Shown here: in pieces, positions 1-11,608 of the stretch
Layout of the letters: each line of letters opens with the position of its first letter
How positions within the stretch are numbered: position 1 is the stretch's first letter
Assembly: GCA_025531455.1 (NCBI GenBank)
Contig: JAMYHL010000046.1
Location: forward strand, 186,001 to 250,000
Length of the DNA stretch: 64,000 nucleotides
Direction of reading: 5' to 3'
Source: Apiotrichum sp. Y4204
Lineage: Eukaryota; Basidiomycota; Tremellomycetes; Trichosporonales; Trichosporonaceae
Translations under genes and position numbers: made by a program
Notes under the pieces: generated by a model
What the model saw: only the letters and a program-made list of their open reading frames with translations
Told to the model about the DNA's origin: nothing
Database searches by the model: none

Positions 1-381
1 AGCAACAAGGTGGGCAGTGCCCAGCGACTTTGAGCCGAGGGCGAGACGGCGGCGGCTCTGACGTCAATTCCGAAGTCCAGCCACAGGTCAAGCCACGGAA
101 CGAACCACCAGCCAGCCAAAGCACAGCTCCATGCGGCGCAACGGTCGTCGGTCATCAGAAATGCGATGTTCATGTATGCACTCGTTCACCCGCGCGTCTC
201 ATGAGTACCATTATTGATACCCTAATTGCTGACGCGGTGCGCCTCTAATCAAAGCTCACCCTCTTGTTTGGTGGGTGGAATCTCGCCTTGTGAACTCGTA
301 AGAATCCTGCACCTCGGCTCGTCAAGGAATATGACACAATGATGGCATAACAGTCATGACTACAACCTGCACTTTCACTCT
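1..381. other. Left-edge flank, no gene seen
   Basis: This stretch lies downstream of the BNA2-type gene. The open frames here are short and show no recognisable protein or splice pattern. I see no RNA gene or repeat. Confidence 0.5.
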
Positions 382-2059
382 CTACGCCGAGGCCGCGTAT
401 CCCTCCTGGTACTTCTTTCCTCCCAGCTCGACACCGTCAACGTCCGACGCGGTGTGCCCACGCTCAGCCATGAGGCGGGCAACCTCGCGGGCGAGGACAC
501 GCGCCTGCGCCTCGGCGCGGAGACCAATCTCGTCGACCATGACGCGCAGCTGCGGGTCGAGCGAGTTGCGGTCGATGAGCTCGTCGGTCTGGACAATCAT
601 GCGCAGCACAGCCTCGAGCTGGTTCGGGAGCCAGGTGACGATCGGGGAGCCGCCGGTCGCGACGGGGTGCTTGGTGTTGGCGAGAATGTAGAAGCGGGTG
701 AACTGCCACTGAACGATTAGTGATACTCCCACCGGCTACCAGCTTTTGTGCTGTTACTCACGTGGCGGTGGCGGAATGCGCGGATCTGGTCGAGGTTGGC
801 GACGTAGAGGGCGGCCGAGTTGGCGTTCTTCATCGCAAACTCGCGGATGCCGACGGCGCTCGCGCGCTGCTGGACATACTGGAGGAACTCCTGGTGGTTG
901 CGAGGGCGGTAGGTGCGGAAGTCCTTGAGGACGTTGGTGAGCGGGTTGACGGGCATGTTGGCGGTGATCTCGAGGAGGTTGTCGCCGAGCGGGACCATCG
1001 AGTCGTTGGCGCCCGACTCGCCGCGCATCTTGAAGGGCTCCTTCGACACGCCCTCGTAAACCACGCCGTCGGGGAACATGGGCTGGTTCTTGGTGCCCAT
1101 GATGAACTGTGTGTGAGCGGTGAAGAGTATAGGGGTTGGGTAAGTGACTTACAGTACGGTACGACATGTATCCCTCGGGCTTGCTGCGGCCCCACATGCT
1201 CTCCATGACGCCGTTGATGGTCTGGTACGCGGAGAGGAGGTTGCGCATGGCGTCGTCAAAGGCCGGGCGGTTGCCCTCGGCGGCAGCATCAAGGGCCTGG
1301 AGGGACGCGGCGGTGAGGGCGCCCGAGTGGCGGACCATGGCGACGTGGACGAGGATAAAGCCGTACTCGTCGGGGTATCCGGAGAACGCACGGATGAGGT
1401 CCAGGTTGTCGTACTCGAGACCCTTGCTCGCGTCCTTCTTCTTGTAGTTGTACAGCGCGTACGAGAGCGCGTACTCCATGAACGGGCGCTGGCCAATCTT
1501 CTCGGCAGCCTGCACGAGCGGTACGGCAATGTTCGCCGGGAGCGTCTGCCGTCCAAGGCCGTACGTCTTGTCCTTGCGGTACTGGATGTCACAGGGCTCG
1601 AGGAGGTAGGCGGAGGCGACAAAGGTGAGGTCGCGGTAGAGGGCTGGGGGGGTTAGTGCTTGTCGTTGTGCCACTTTGGCGTCATCGCCACTCACCGTTC
1701 AGGAGGCGCGGGTCGTGGACGTTTTCGAGGTTGTACTGCGGGAGCTCGGCGTCACACGCGGCACCAAAGTCGCCGGTGTACAGGAGACCCTTTGATCCGT
1801 CCTTCTTCTGGAGGCGCATGTTGTCGAGGAGCGTGTCCATCGCCTCGTACTCCTTTGGGAGGACCGCAAGGGGGTCCTCACGGGGAAGGAAGCCATTCTT
1901 GGGGCCGACGGCAAACTGGTCCTCGGGGAAGGGGTTGGCCCACTTCTGGACCTTCGCGACGATGCTTGGGGACGCCTCGGACGCGAGCTTGCGCGGGGTC
2001 GAGGTGTTGATGCTGCGCGCGAGGCGCGGCAGACGGGTGGCGAGGCGCGTGGGGAGCAT
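382..2059 (-). CDS. BNA2: Indoleamine 2,3-dioxygenase (BNA2-type), probably mitochondrial
   Basis: Heme dioxygenase that opens the indole ring of L-tryptophan to N-formylkynurenine, the first step of the kynurenine route to NAD. Four exons fit: 2059-1696, 1643-1153, 1106-762 and 708-382, giving 508 residues. Family signatures are visible: a PKEYEAMDTLLDNM-like N-terminal block, NLDLIRAFSGYPDE mid-protein, and near the C-terminus RHRHWQFTRFYIL (heme-ligand histidine region) followed by ATGGSPIVTWLPNQL. The last intron falls exactly inside RHRH|WQF. The protein starts with an Arg/Ser/Thr-rich, acid-free segment of about 26 residues (MLPTRLATRLPRLARSINTS) that reads like a mitochondrial presequence; yeast Bna2 is regarded as cytosolic. 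The family call is firm. The targeting is inference. Confidence 0.93.
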
Positions 2060-3405
2060 TGGACGGGGTAGGTTGAGTGTGGCGGTGAGGAGGGAGTGGA
2101 AGTGGCAACTAGTGGCTGTTAGTTGTTTCTACTGGCAAGGCTGGTGCCGGCCGCGATCTACAGAGACGAGTGGATAGAAGACAATCGGGGGTCTGAGGAT
2201 GTGGAGCTGCAGCACATGTCTCTTAAGTACTTTCTCAGTAAAACAGAACACATCCCATTCATCTGGGGCTACAGACACGTCGCCAAGATCCCACGGCGAG
2301 ACAGACAGACGGAACTCGCCAGGACAGGCCGCGGGCATGGTCCGGTGGGCAGCGGGCAGTGCTGCGCCTTGCGAGCCTGCGAGCCTGTGCTGTCACGCGG
2401 GGCGTGACGGCGAGAAACGGGCTGGCGCCAACGAGCACCCCGCGAGCGGCGGCCCAGCGGCAGGAAGCGATGGGGGCATGTGGTCGAGCTACGACGAATG
2501 TGACAACAACAACAGCGTCCAACACGAAAAATACCCCCGGCCAGCTCTTGCGCCTTGTCGATATCAAGCATGCTGGATCACGTCAGGGACCTGGGGGCCC
2601 ATTGACGTCTGACATGTGTCACCGCGCCATGGATGTAGAGCATGAGAGGCAGCTCAGCCGCGTCTCGTAACGAGCTCGGTTCGGGGCAGCTTGACCATGT
2701 TCCTGACAGAGGCCGGGTGCCTCACTTGGAGTGCTCTCAGAATCGAGCAACGGGAAATCCAGCACAGGGGATTGGAGCCCGTATCGGGGCTGGCGACGGT
2801 TTGTAATGTGGGCCTCCTGGCCGGGACTGGTGTGGTCGGCGCGTAGTGGCCTTGGCGCGAACGGATGCCTGGACGCGAGCGTCGTTACGAGCCACGTCGA
2901 TTGCCTGGGGGTGTTGCTGGTATGCTGGTACCACTGGTACGGGATCGCGCTTTGCCGACGCCCGGAAGATCTCTGGTACCGCCGCCGACGACACAGTGCA
3001 CCACTGCGTGCGCCGCGTAACGAGGCAGCACTTACTGGACAAGCTACGCGAAGCAAGGGTCTGTCAGAGACTCGCAGCCAACGGCCACTAAGCACACATG
3101 GGTCACAGTCGCGTTGAAGGGTTCAGTAGTTGACGCCTCCGCACACACCAATGCATTCCACGTCTCCGCACTGGTCGGATCTAAAGCTCCCCCTTCATTC
3201 GGATGGAGCTCAATACGTGGGTTCACCTCGGCGAATCGCGCCGAGCACATCTCACTCCCCATCTTTAGCTCACCGGTCGGCCCGCGGTAGCCTGCCACGG
3301 CGCGTCATATCTCGTATCTCGTATCTCCTCCACGTTGCTTTGCAGACTCAAGCCTGACATTTCCACTTATACTCTTATGATCCACAATGCTATGCACACC
3401 CCTCT
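2060..3405. other. Intergenic, BNA2-side promoter region
   Basis: About 1.35 kb between the start of the BNA2-type gene and the 3' end of the alpha/beta hydrolase gene. The open frames on both strands lack family motifs and plausible splice chains. I see no RNA gene. It should contain the BNA2 promoter, but I could not place a TATA box. Confidence 0.45.
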
Positions 3406-4662
3406 CTACTCCGTGAGGCCCCAGCGCCAGAGCCACTCGGCCGCATGACGGACCATATCCCGGCTGACGACGTGCCCAAACTCGGAGTCTACCCAGGTAT
3501 CGAACGCTGCGGCCTCAGACGCGATAACCGGCCAGCGGTCGTCGGCAAGCGAGCGGGGCATGACGTTGTCCAGCCCGCCAAACACTGCGAGTATCTTTTT
3601 GCCATTATACGCCCCCGGAGCACACGGCGCGCGAAAGTACGCAAGCACGTCCTTGGGTACCGGCGACTCGGTCGTGTTTGGCGGGAGCGGCGAGTCGATC
3701 AGCCGGAAACGCAGGTTCTCGGACGGCGTCGAGCAGATCGGGACGCCGACCTTGATGCGCGGCTCGTGTCGCAACAGGCGCCAGCAGACGTGTCCTGGAG
3801 TAAGCAACACAGATTCCAGGTAGAGGATCACGCACCGCCCATTGAGAACCCGGTCGCCATGAACTCGACGACCTGGCGCTCATCGTTCCGGAATAGCTGC
3901 GATGGGAGAAAGTCCATGATCAGCTGGTGGTCGTGCATCCCTCCCGTCACCGCCATGGACATGTACGCCGCGCTGCGCGTCAGCTGGGCTGCAGCAAGGT
4001 CGTGACTCACTATTCGCGCGGATACTTCTGGTACGAGAGATCGTTCTTGATCCGCCGGCGGGTGCCGTGGTTACGCGCGTCCTGCTGTCAGTCCCTTCAC
4101 TAGAAGGAGACTTGTCTCCCCATCTCAATCATCCCGCCAACTCACCACCGTCGCCACCAGGACATCACGCGTCCGCTTCCGCCCGCCGACCGAGTCCAGC
4201 CGGTTCGCCTCGCCAATCAGGCCAGACGCCATGGGGTGCATGTCGCGCGCCTTGTTCGCCCATCCGTGAGAGAGGAGCTGCGGTCAGCGTCGTGACTTCA
4301 TGAAACGCTGGAAGTGTGTTGGAAGCACAAGCCACTGAAGGCACCCGCGTGTGTCGCCTTGCGCTTGCTTTTCCCAAACACCTCCTCAAGAACACAGAAC
4401 GCACAATAATCGCTATAGGCCGGGAGCTCCCCGCAATCTCCTCGAGCCCGAAAACCTGCACGTCGAGGTCAATGAGCGTCACCGGCGTCATCGACACGGT
4501 CGGGTGGCCGAGGTGCAGCGGCTCCCAGTCCATGGCGTGCGCGCGGTCCATCGGCATGACTTTTTTCTTCTTGTCCGCCGCCGCCGCTGCTGCTGCGATG
4601 CGCGCGAGCGCGTCGTCCCCCGGCGCCGGGGTCGAGCTGTTCGAGTTCGAGTTGGAGCTCAT
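3406..4662 (-). CDS. Alpha/beta hydrolase fold protein
   Basis: Five exons (4662-4405, 4277-4146, 4081-4011, 3972-3836, 3794-3406) give 328 residues. The order of motifs is that of an alpha/beta hydrolase: an oxyanion-strand segment ending in LLSHGWANKARDM, the DARNHGTRR strand, the nucleophile elbow GFSMGGH (Ser nucleophile), a late Asp in VFGGLDNVMP, and a C-terminal FGHVVSR histidine. The GFSMGGH elbow is restored only when the fourth intron is removed. The start is the ATG at 4662, followed by an Asn/Ser-rich stretch; an in-frame ATG at 4734 would add 24 residues. The substrate cannot be told; esterase, lipase or dienelactone-type activity are all possible. The upstream intergenic region is shared with the divergent aldehyde dehydrogenase. 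Confidence 0.82.
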
Positions 4663-6202
4663 ACTTGGGGTTGTGCATACAGGCGACGACGACGGCGTTG
4701 CTGTGTTAATGTGCTTTTTTCTGACAAGGCCCACCGCCCTCCGGGCCTCCTTGAGCCGGAGAGCCGGAGAGGGCGCTCGGAGATGGCCGCGATGAGGAGG
4801 TTGGAGAAAAACTCCACCTGGCGCTGCGTGGCGAACGCGTGTCCCTTGTCACGCCGAGATCACGTTGCTTCTTCAAGTGAACCTCATGACCTCGTACATC
4901 TGACCAGTTGCAAGCTACCGTCATCCTGACCTCCATTGCCGCTGTTGACATACGCAGCTATACGCAGTCGGATGGGGATCTGCGCAGATGCTCCGTCAGG
5001 TGAGCTGCGAGTTGTCGGGGGGCGAGATAAGTTCATGATAAGTCTGTATGTCCATGGCGTAATATACGACAATCCCGTTCCCGCGTCACTCATCGTTCCG
5101 CACGGCACTCTCTGACCCCGTTCGCCGCCAGCCCTGCCGCTTCTCGCTGGAACGGCACCTCAAAACTGACCCGACGTGTCGGGGCGCTTGGTGCGGGTGT
5201 GTCGATTGACAAGCGATAACACCAAAGAAACAAGCACAGCGGACGCCCATCTTGGCCATCTTCCATCTCCTAATGCAACTAACGTGGCTGTAAAAATCAC
5301 AAGATTGCATGGTTTTGCTTTCCCTGGGCTATATGGAATGGTGCCACCAACCACAGATTCCTGGCAGTTGAAGTGCGGGCGAGATGGTTGGTAGTGCGCG
5401 GATATGGCAGCAAGCGATTCCGAGGCCGAGACCCCTTCGAGACCGAAGCAATCAACGGTGCAATTGAGACATCACTTCTCCATCGCCGTCCGATGGTCTT
5501 CCGGAGCGGTCAGTCCGTCCAAGGACGGAATGGGACTCATGCAGCTGCCGTGCAAAGTCCGTCATGATCCGTGTCTGCCCTCAGCAGTCGGCATCCAGCC
5601 GCACGAGGCATGGTCCGAACACCGAGATCAGGCATTGCTGAGTGGCACCTCACTGGCTGGGGCATCCGGATATACGCAGTGCTGTTGGCATATCGGGTGG
5701 AGTGGGGATGGTGGAACCATGCTGTGGCACTGGGGCAGAGGATTGAGAGACAAGAGGATGCCGGGGGTGCCGAGATTTGCCTGAACGAGGCGCCGTTAAG
5801 CGAGCGGCGGGGTCCCCAACGGCCCCAGTATTGCCATTGTTTCATACCCTGCTGGGAAGCGCAAATGCACAAACGTCACAGTGGGGCCAGGGAATGACAG
5901 CTGAGCGGCTGCGGCAGACTATTCTGGAGGGCCATGGACGGGGCAGAATGGCGGCGATAAGCGAGTGACGACATGGATGACGACCGCGTATCCCGCCAAA
6001 TTACACGACCCCCGCCGAACCCGCCAGCACTAACCGACAGCGCGCCGGCCGCGCGCGGGTCGCGCAGGCATCGGGACTGGGGAACGCCTGCTTATCCAGC
6101 TTATCCACCCCCACGTATAAAGCCCAGAAGTGCACGCAAAGCTTGCTGTTGCTCCCTCGCTCTCTCGTTCTCCGTATCCAAAAAAAAATCACGACCACGA
6201 CC
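4663..6202. other. Divergent intergenic region, no gene seen
   Basis: About 1.5 kb between two divergent gene starts. It should hold both promoters. The only element I can place is the TATA box of the aldehyde dehydrogenase near its right end. Open frames inside are short and unconvincing. Confidence 0.45.
6117..6122 (+). promoter_or_regulatory. TATA box of the aldehyde dehydrogenase gene
   Basis: TATAAA stands 81 bp before the ATG at 6203 and is followed by a C/T-rich leader, a layout typical of a highly expressed fungal gene. Confidence 0.6.
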
Positions 6203-7860
6203 ATGACCGTCTCCCCGCAGATCAAGGACAAGGCCTTCATCGACGGCAAATGGGTTGCCGCCGGCAACGGCGCCACCTTCGATGTCCTCAGTGAGTGTCG
6301 GACGAGTGGAGCGAAAAAGAACGGCCTGCCACGGAAGTGGAGTGGCTCGAGTCTTCTGCTTTCCGCCGTCTGTTGAGATCAAGTGCTGACGGCAGACCCC
6401 GCCACCGGCGAGGTTATCGGCAAGGTCCCCGACCTCTCCAAGGACGAGGTCCTCAACGCCGTCAAGGCCGCTGAGAACGCTTTCCCGTCGTGGTCGGCTA
6501 CTCCCCCCAAGGTGCGTGTGAAAAGGAGTGTGCGAGGCGCCCATACCGCTCTGCGATCTCAGAGCTATGCGCGCCCACACAAGAATGAGGAATGATCCTA
6601 ACCCCACAGACCCGCCAGGACATCCTCATGAAGTTCTTCAACCTCATGATGGACCGCACCGAGGAGCTCTCGCGCCTCATCACCATGGAGAACGGCAAGC
6701 CGCTCGCCGACGCGACCACCGAGCACAAGTACTCGGCGTCGTTCCTCGAGTGGTTCGCTGCCGAGGCCGTGCGCACCTACGGCGATGTTATCCCCTCGAC
6801 CATCCCCGGTGCCCGCAACATTGTCATCAAGCAGCCGGTCGGTGTTGTCGGTATCATCACCCCCTGGAACTTCCCCTCGGCCATGATCACCCGCAAGATT
6901 GCCCCCGCCCTCGCTGCCGGCTGCACCTGTGTGATCAAGGCGCCCTCTGACACTCCCCTCTCCGCCCTTGCCCTCATGGAGATTGCCGAGCAGGCCGGTG
7001 TTCCCGCCGGTGTCCTCAACCTCGTCACCTCGAAGAACTCGCGCATGGTCGCCGAGGTCCTCTGCGAGCACCCCGTCATCAAGAAGATCTCGTTCACTGG
7101 CTCGACCGGCGTCGGCAAGCAGCTCATGAAGCAGTCGTCGTCGACCCTCAAGAAGCTCTCGTTCGAGCTTGGCGGCAACGCCCCCTTCATTGTCTTCGAC
7201 GACGCCGACATTGACGCCGCCGTCGCCGGTGCCGTCATTGCCAAGTTCCGCTCCTCGGGACAGACCTGTGTCTGCGCCAACCGCCTGTACATCCAGGCCG
7301 GTGTCTACGACGAGTTCACCAAGAAGCTCGGCGAGGCTGTCAGCAACTTCAAGGTCGGCAACGGTCTCGACAAGGGCGTCACCCACGGTCCGCTCATCCA
7401 CGACCGCGCCGTCACCAAGGTCCAGGAGCACATCGACGACGCCGTCTCCAAGGGCGCCAAGGTGCTTGTCGGCGGAAAGGCCGGCAAGGGCAACTTCTTC
7501 GAGCCCACCGTCCTTGTTGACGTCCCCGTCTCCGCCCAGGTCTCCAAGGACGAGACCTTCGGCCCCCTCGCCCCCTGCTTCAAGTTCGAGACCGAGGAGG
7601 AGGTCATCAAGCTTGCCAACGACACCGAGTTCGGCCTTGCCGGTTACTTCTACTCGCGCGACGTTGGCCGCGTCTGGCGTGTTTCCGAGGCTCTCGAGGT
7701 CGGCATGGTCTGCTCCAACTCGGGCATCCTCTCGCAGGCTACCATTCCCTTCGGCGGTATCAAGGAGTCGGGCTTTGGCAAGGAGGGCTCCAAATATGGA
7801 ATGGAGGACTACCAGATCGTGAAGCTCGTATTGATGGGCTCGCTGGGCACCAAGTACTAG
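6203..7860 (+). CDS. UGA2: NAD(P)+ aldehyde dehydrogenase, succinate-semialdehyde type
   Basis: Oxidises an aldehyde to the acid with NAD(P)+; best match by motif is succinate-semialdehyde dehydrogenase of the GABA shunt. Three exons (6203-6290, 6396-6511, 6610-7860) give 484 residues, the usual ALDH length. Visible motifs are ITPWNFPSAMITRKIAPALAAG (binding of the nicotinamide side), SFTGSTGVGKQLM (Rossmann glycine motif), FELGGNAPFIVFDDADID (general-base Glu), and SSGQTCVCANR (catalytic Cys). KPLADATTEHKYSASFLEWFA and GQTCVCANR resemble the SSADH subgroup. Start chosen at 6203 (context accATGa); an upstream in-frame ATG at 6143 is too close to the TATA box. A related short-chain ALDH remains possible. 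Confidence 0.9.
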
Positions 7861-9201
7861 AGATATCGCATAGGACTGTACAGTATTAGCTGTTTGTAGA
7901 GATGCAGAGGAGTAATCATGATTTTACACGCAGACCGCACTTGACGCCGAGTTTCTCCGTCACGCAGCGAGCTCTGCATTCCGCACTTGGTCAGTAGCGA
8001 CCTGACATGCATACGCGCATTCTCACGAAGTTTTACATGCATAGCTGCAGAATTGCGGAAGATATAACAGAATTTGTGAGAGGGAGACGCAGGAAACAAG
8101 TGATCACAAAAGTGCCACCAAAGTGCCACACTCATGAAAGTGGCATCAGACACTGATCGTCCACAAGTCCATTGACACTCCTCAACTTAGCTGGGTGTCC
8201 ATCTCATCACAGGCGAGTGCGTCTCAGATACAGATAAAAGGGCGACTCGAGATATGCATTCGGTGAAGCCAGCTTGGAACCCGAAATGATCCAAGAAGGT
8301 GACAGAAAAGCTTGCCCGAATAGGAATGAACGTGCTTCCCGCACGATATCTCCATCGACATTTCGCCAACGCGGCTTCTCTCCCACGAACACAAACGGCG
8401 CAGAGTTGCGCACCACATCCAACTGCTGCTCAAAAAGTGCGTCATTTTCGGTCAGCACTCATAGCAGGACCCGCTACCCAGAGGACATGTTGTAAGTCGA
8501 GTGACTCTTCGACCATTTCAAGGCCACCTCAAAATAACTGATTGCTCGTTGCGCCCGTATTGGCGGATGCTCCCCTCGTGCCGGCCGCGGCCGTCGCGCC
8601 CGTCGTGCCCATGTTCGTCGCGCCCGTTGTGTATGTCTTGCGCCTGAGGCGCTTCTTTCCACCGTAGTACTCCCAATGAGTGCCACTAAAGTGACGGCGC
8701 AGGCAATGTCCTCGCCGTTCAATACCGCGCCATGCATCTTGAATAATAGCTACCGTCACCAAAACTTTAGAAGTAATGCATACGGATACTAGTTATCGCT
8801 TGCGCTATTTTATGCGATTTGATCAAATTTATTGAGGCTGATACAGAATATAACGTCCGTCGTTGGGAGTCGCCGTCCCACCAGTCGTTCCCGTGGCAAC
8901 TTCTCTGCAATGCCAACTGTTGTCACAGTTGCGTTCGAGCATCGTTATTGCGTGTCAGACTTGCTCCTCCACAGTTGAGTTGCGCCTCTGTTGCATGAGT
9001 TGAGACCTCAGCAACACTTGCCACTCTCGACAACGAACAAGTCAAAGTTGAACACTCGAAAAGACTTTTCAACTCAAGCGCGTCAACTAACACCCCCACT
9101 GGACTGACTGTTACTCAAATGATGCGTGGCATACAGGCTACAAGCGGGGTCATCTGTCTACAGAGCTTTCGGTCTTTGGAATACAGTGTCACGGCGTGCG
9201 T
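7861..9201. other. Convergent intergenic region with doubtful coding traces
   Basis: About 1.3 kb between two convergent genes. Two minus-strand pieces read somewhat like protein: 8207-8458, containing LFEQQLDVVRNSAPFVFVGE, and 8529-8650, a Thr-Gly-Ala repeat tail ending at a stop. No splice model joins them and no start is clear. They could be remnants of a decayed gene. The rest shows nothing. Confidence 0.3.
8529..8762 (-). pseudogene. Possible decayed coding fragment with TTGAT-type repeats
   Basis: A minus-strand frame ends in repeats of Thr-Thr-Gly-Ala-Thr, preceded by a basic segment (GGKKRLRRKTY). The DNA behind it repeats an ACGGGCGCGAC unit. No upstream exon or family motif supports a live gene, and a chance GC-rich frame is quite possible. 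Confidence 0.18.
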
Positions 9202-10191
9202 CTAGTCGAGGTCGAGCTCGTCATCCTCGTTGTCGTTGTCCTGGACATCCTCCCAGTCGTCGTCGTTGTCGAGAACGTCGCGCTTGCGGAGCTCCTCGGG
9301 GGCATCCTCGGAGACATCCTCGGAGACATCCTCCTCGGAGGTGTCCTCCTCGGCAGCGGGGTCCTCGTCAGCGGCGGCGTCCTCGGAGGCGGGGTCCTCG
9401 GCAGCAGGGTCCTCGCCCTCAGCGCCCTCCTCGGCAGCTCCCTCCTCAGCGGTGCCGTCCTCGCCGGTGCCGGTACCCTCCTCGCCAGTGCCGGTACCCT
9501 CCTCGCCGGTACCCATGTCCTCGCCGGTGCCAGTGCCGCCCATACCGCCCAGACCGCCCATACCCATACCCATACCGGAACCCATGCCATAGCCGCCGCC
9601 CATGCCGCTGTACGCCATAGTGTTCGCAAGACCGCTGAGGCGGCCGCCCCCGCTGGAAACCTTGGGGGGCTTGGGCTTCTTGTTGCACTTGCGGCCCTTG
9701 CACGGCTTGCCGTTCGCGTCGAGCTGCTGGGGCTTGCAGTTCTTGCCCTTGCACTTCTTGCCCGTCTTGCCGAGCTTGCCGGGCTTCTTGCCTGTCTTGC
9801 CAAGCTTGCCGGGCTTCTTGCCCGTCTTGCCAAGCTTGCCAGGCTTCTTGCCCGTCTTGCCAAGCTTGCCAGGCTTCTTGCCCGTCTTGCCAACCTTGCC
9901 AGGCTTGGGCTTGCCAACCTTGCCAGTCTTGGGCCTCTTGGGCTTCTTGCCGAGCTTGGGGCGGGGCTTGCTAAGCTTGCCGGTGGGCTTGCGGATCTTG
10001 GAACGGGACGAGCCACTCTTGCGACCGCCGAGACGACGAAGGCCGCGGTCCTCGAGGTAGTGGCCGTGCTCGGCGGAGAGGCCCGAGTCGCGGGCATCGA
10101 GGGCGGAGCCGTCAGTGTCGGCGACGGGGGCGGACGCGATACCGGTCGCGAGGACGGCGAGGACGCCAAAGAGGAGGGAGTTGAGCTTCAT
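9202..10191 (-). CDS. Secreted protein with basic repeat half and acidic half
   Basis: A single exon encodes 329 residues; I do not recognise a family. Residues 1-20 form a signal peptide (MKLNSLLFGVLAVLATGIAS). About residues 50-150 are Lys/Gly/Pro-rich, with four to five tandem copies of KTGKKPGKLG. Two CKGKNC/CKGRKC-type Cys pairs follow. Then comes a Gly/Met-rich segment (GMGSGMGMGMGG), and from about residue 225 to the end the chain is almost purely Glu/Asp with Gly, Ala, Thr and Ser. A LRKRD site in the acidic half fits Kex2-type cleavage. The charge split suggests self-association, or binding of acidic wall polymers by the basic half. No enzyme motif is visible. A TATA box lies 190 bp upstream of the start. 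Confidence 0.85.
   Translation of the reverse strand: MKLNSLLFGVLAVLATGIASAPVADTDGSALDARDSGLSAEHGHYLEDRGLRRLGGRKSGSSRSKIRKPTGKLSKPRPKLGKKPKRPKTGKVGKPKPGKVGKTGKKPGKLGKTGKKPGKLGKTGKKPGKLGKTGKKPGKLGKTGKKCKGKNCKPQQLDANGKPCKGRKCNKKPKPPKVSSGGGRLSGLANTMAYSGMGGGYGMGSGMGMGMGGLGGMGGTGTGEDMGTGEEGTGTGEEGTGTGEDGTAEEGAAEEGAEGEDPAAEDPASEDAAADEDPAAEEDTSEEDVSEDVSEDAPEELRKRDVLDNDDDWEDVQDNDNEDDELDLD
9461..9530 (-). repeat. Short tandem repeat encoding GTGEEGT units
   Basis: Near-identical units of about 21 bp encode repeated Gly-Thr-Gly-Glu/Asp-Glu/Asp in the acidic half of the secreted protein. The array is imperfect. Confidence 0.6.
9757..9906 (-). repeat. 30-bp tandem repeat encoding KTGKKPGKLG
   Basis: About five 30-bp units repeat with one or two substitutions each and encode the Lys-rich ten-residue repeat of the secreted protein. 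The high identity suggests copy number could vary between strains. Confidence 0.8.
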
Positions 10192-11608
10192 CGTAGAGTG
10201 GACGAGTTGGAGTCGGTGTTGGTGCAGAGAAGAGAGAGGTTTGTCGAAAACCGTTACAAAAGAGTGTGAATGAGTGTGTGAAGGAGCAGACCTGCTGTCC
10301 TGTTTGGTTAGAAGTGAAGTGAGGAGGGTGAGGAACGAGTCAATCGTTGATGGGGTTGAAAGGCCTCCCGGGGTCGTGGTTTATATATCATATTTCTGGG
10401 TCTGGTCTGGATGGAGAGTGAGTATGGTGAGCTGCAGCCCTGGTGAGGGTTATGGCTACCTCTGATTTTTTTGCGGTGCTAGTTGACCAGATCGTGAAGT
10501 GTGCGGACGAGAAAGAGAGCCCGTTCCGTGTGTGCAGGAGGCGCTTGGCGGTCGTGTAGGTGTGCAATGTGATACTGTTCACCCACGAGCAGTCGAGATT
10601 GCAGTGAGAGTGAAAGAGCGAGAGCGTCACATCCTGCACACTGCCTCGTTTCACGACATCACTGCAAAATCCACCTTCCTGGCCAATGGCGCGTCGGATC
10701 ACAATCTCGATCTCGGACAGCACATCATCGTGGGGCTGTTGTGATACGCTTATGCTTGGCCGCACACTGCACTCTGTGCACCGCCAAGATGTGCTGTATA
10801 CGGTACTGTGCGGGATGGCTGGAGAAACGGAAGAACCTGTGCAGCACCGTTTCTCAGTGCACACCTCAAACATGTGGGGAAGCAACTGGGCGTGAGGCAA
10901 CACCTTGTCCCCATGGCCAGAACGCGTCCACCCCGCCTCCCGTGTCGCGTTCGTCTCATCACAGTGCAGTGTAGAGCAGTACAGCGCGCTGTGGACAGTC
11001 TGGACCCGGCCCAGAGTACCAGAGTATGACGATGCGTGCCTGTAGTCCTGCGATCCTGCGATGCCGCAGCGCATCAGCGATTCATGGTATCAGTGGCCAA
11101 CGGGTACTCGGGTGTGATGTTTCAGATCTTCAGCGCTCCATCTGCGGCTTGTGGTGCGCGCGCAACTTCGCGGTATTGAGATGTCTTTATGTCGTACAGA
11201 CGCGTACCGACGCGTCCAGACGTACGGACGCTAGGCGCCAAGCGGGTACTGTACACCACACCCCCTGTTTTTCTCCGGTTGCTGCATGTTCCAGCCCGTG
11301 ACTCGCCCACTCAGCAATGCACCTCTTTGAGTAGGAGGCAGTACAGGACATGCCTGGAACGCAGCACAGAGTCGGCACGTAACTCCACACAGCGCACAAT
11401 GTACCACTGCGTCCTCCCAGTGCGATCCTGTCCGCATGGTGTGATGCGTGACGGGAAACATTAGGGTTGGAAACGGTCGCCGCGAACACCGCCCAGAACA
11501 CTGCACAAAACCGCCAGTCCGACCATCACAGCACACTGTCACATCACTGAAGTTCTGAACCTGTGCGTCCCCCGTCCGTACCTCGACACGCCCCTCTGCA
11601 CTGCTGTA
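10192..11608. other. Intergenic, promoter of the secreted repeat protein
   Basis: About 1.4 kb. It carries the TATA element at 10381-10387 and otherwise only frames without motifs, including a 228-residue minus-strand frame at 10388-11074 that I judge spurious. No RNA gene seen. Confidence 0.4.
10381..10387 (-). promoter_or_regulatory. TATA box of the secreted repeat-protein gene
   Basis: TATATAA on the minus strand, 190 bp upstream of the ATG at 10191. The distance implies a leader of roughly 150 nt. Confidence 0.45.

Noticed and set aside
9196..10269. Plus-strand 357-codon Leu/Ala/Gly-rich frame
   Set aside because: Antisense of the secreted Lys/Glu repeat protein, which has a signal peptide and a TATA box.
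10388..11074. Minus-strand 228-codon frame
   Set aside because: Cys/His/Ser-rich composition without domains or hydrophobic pattern; overlaps the TATA region of the secreted repeat-protein gene.
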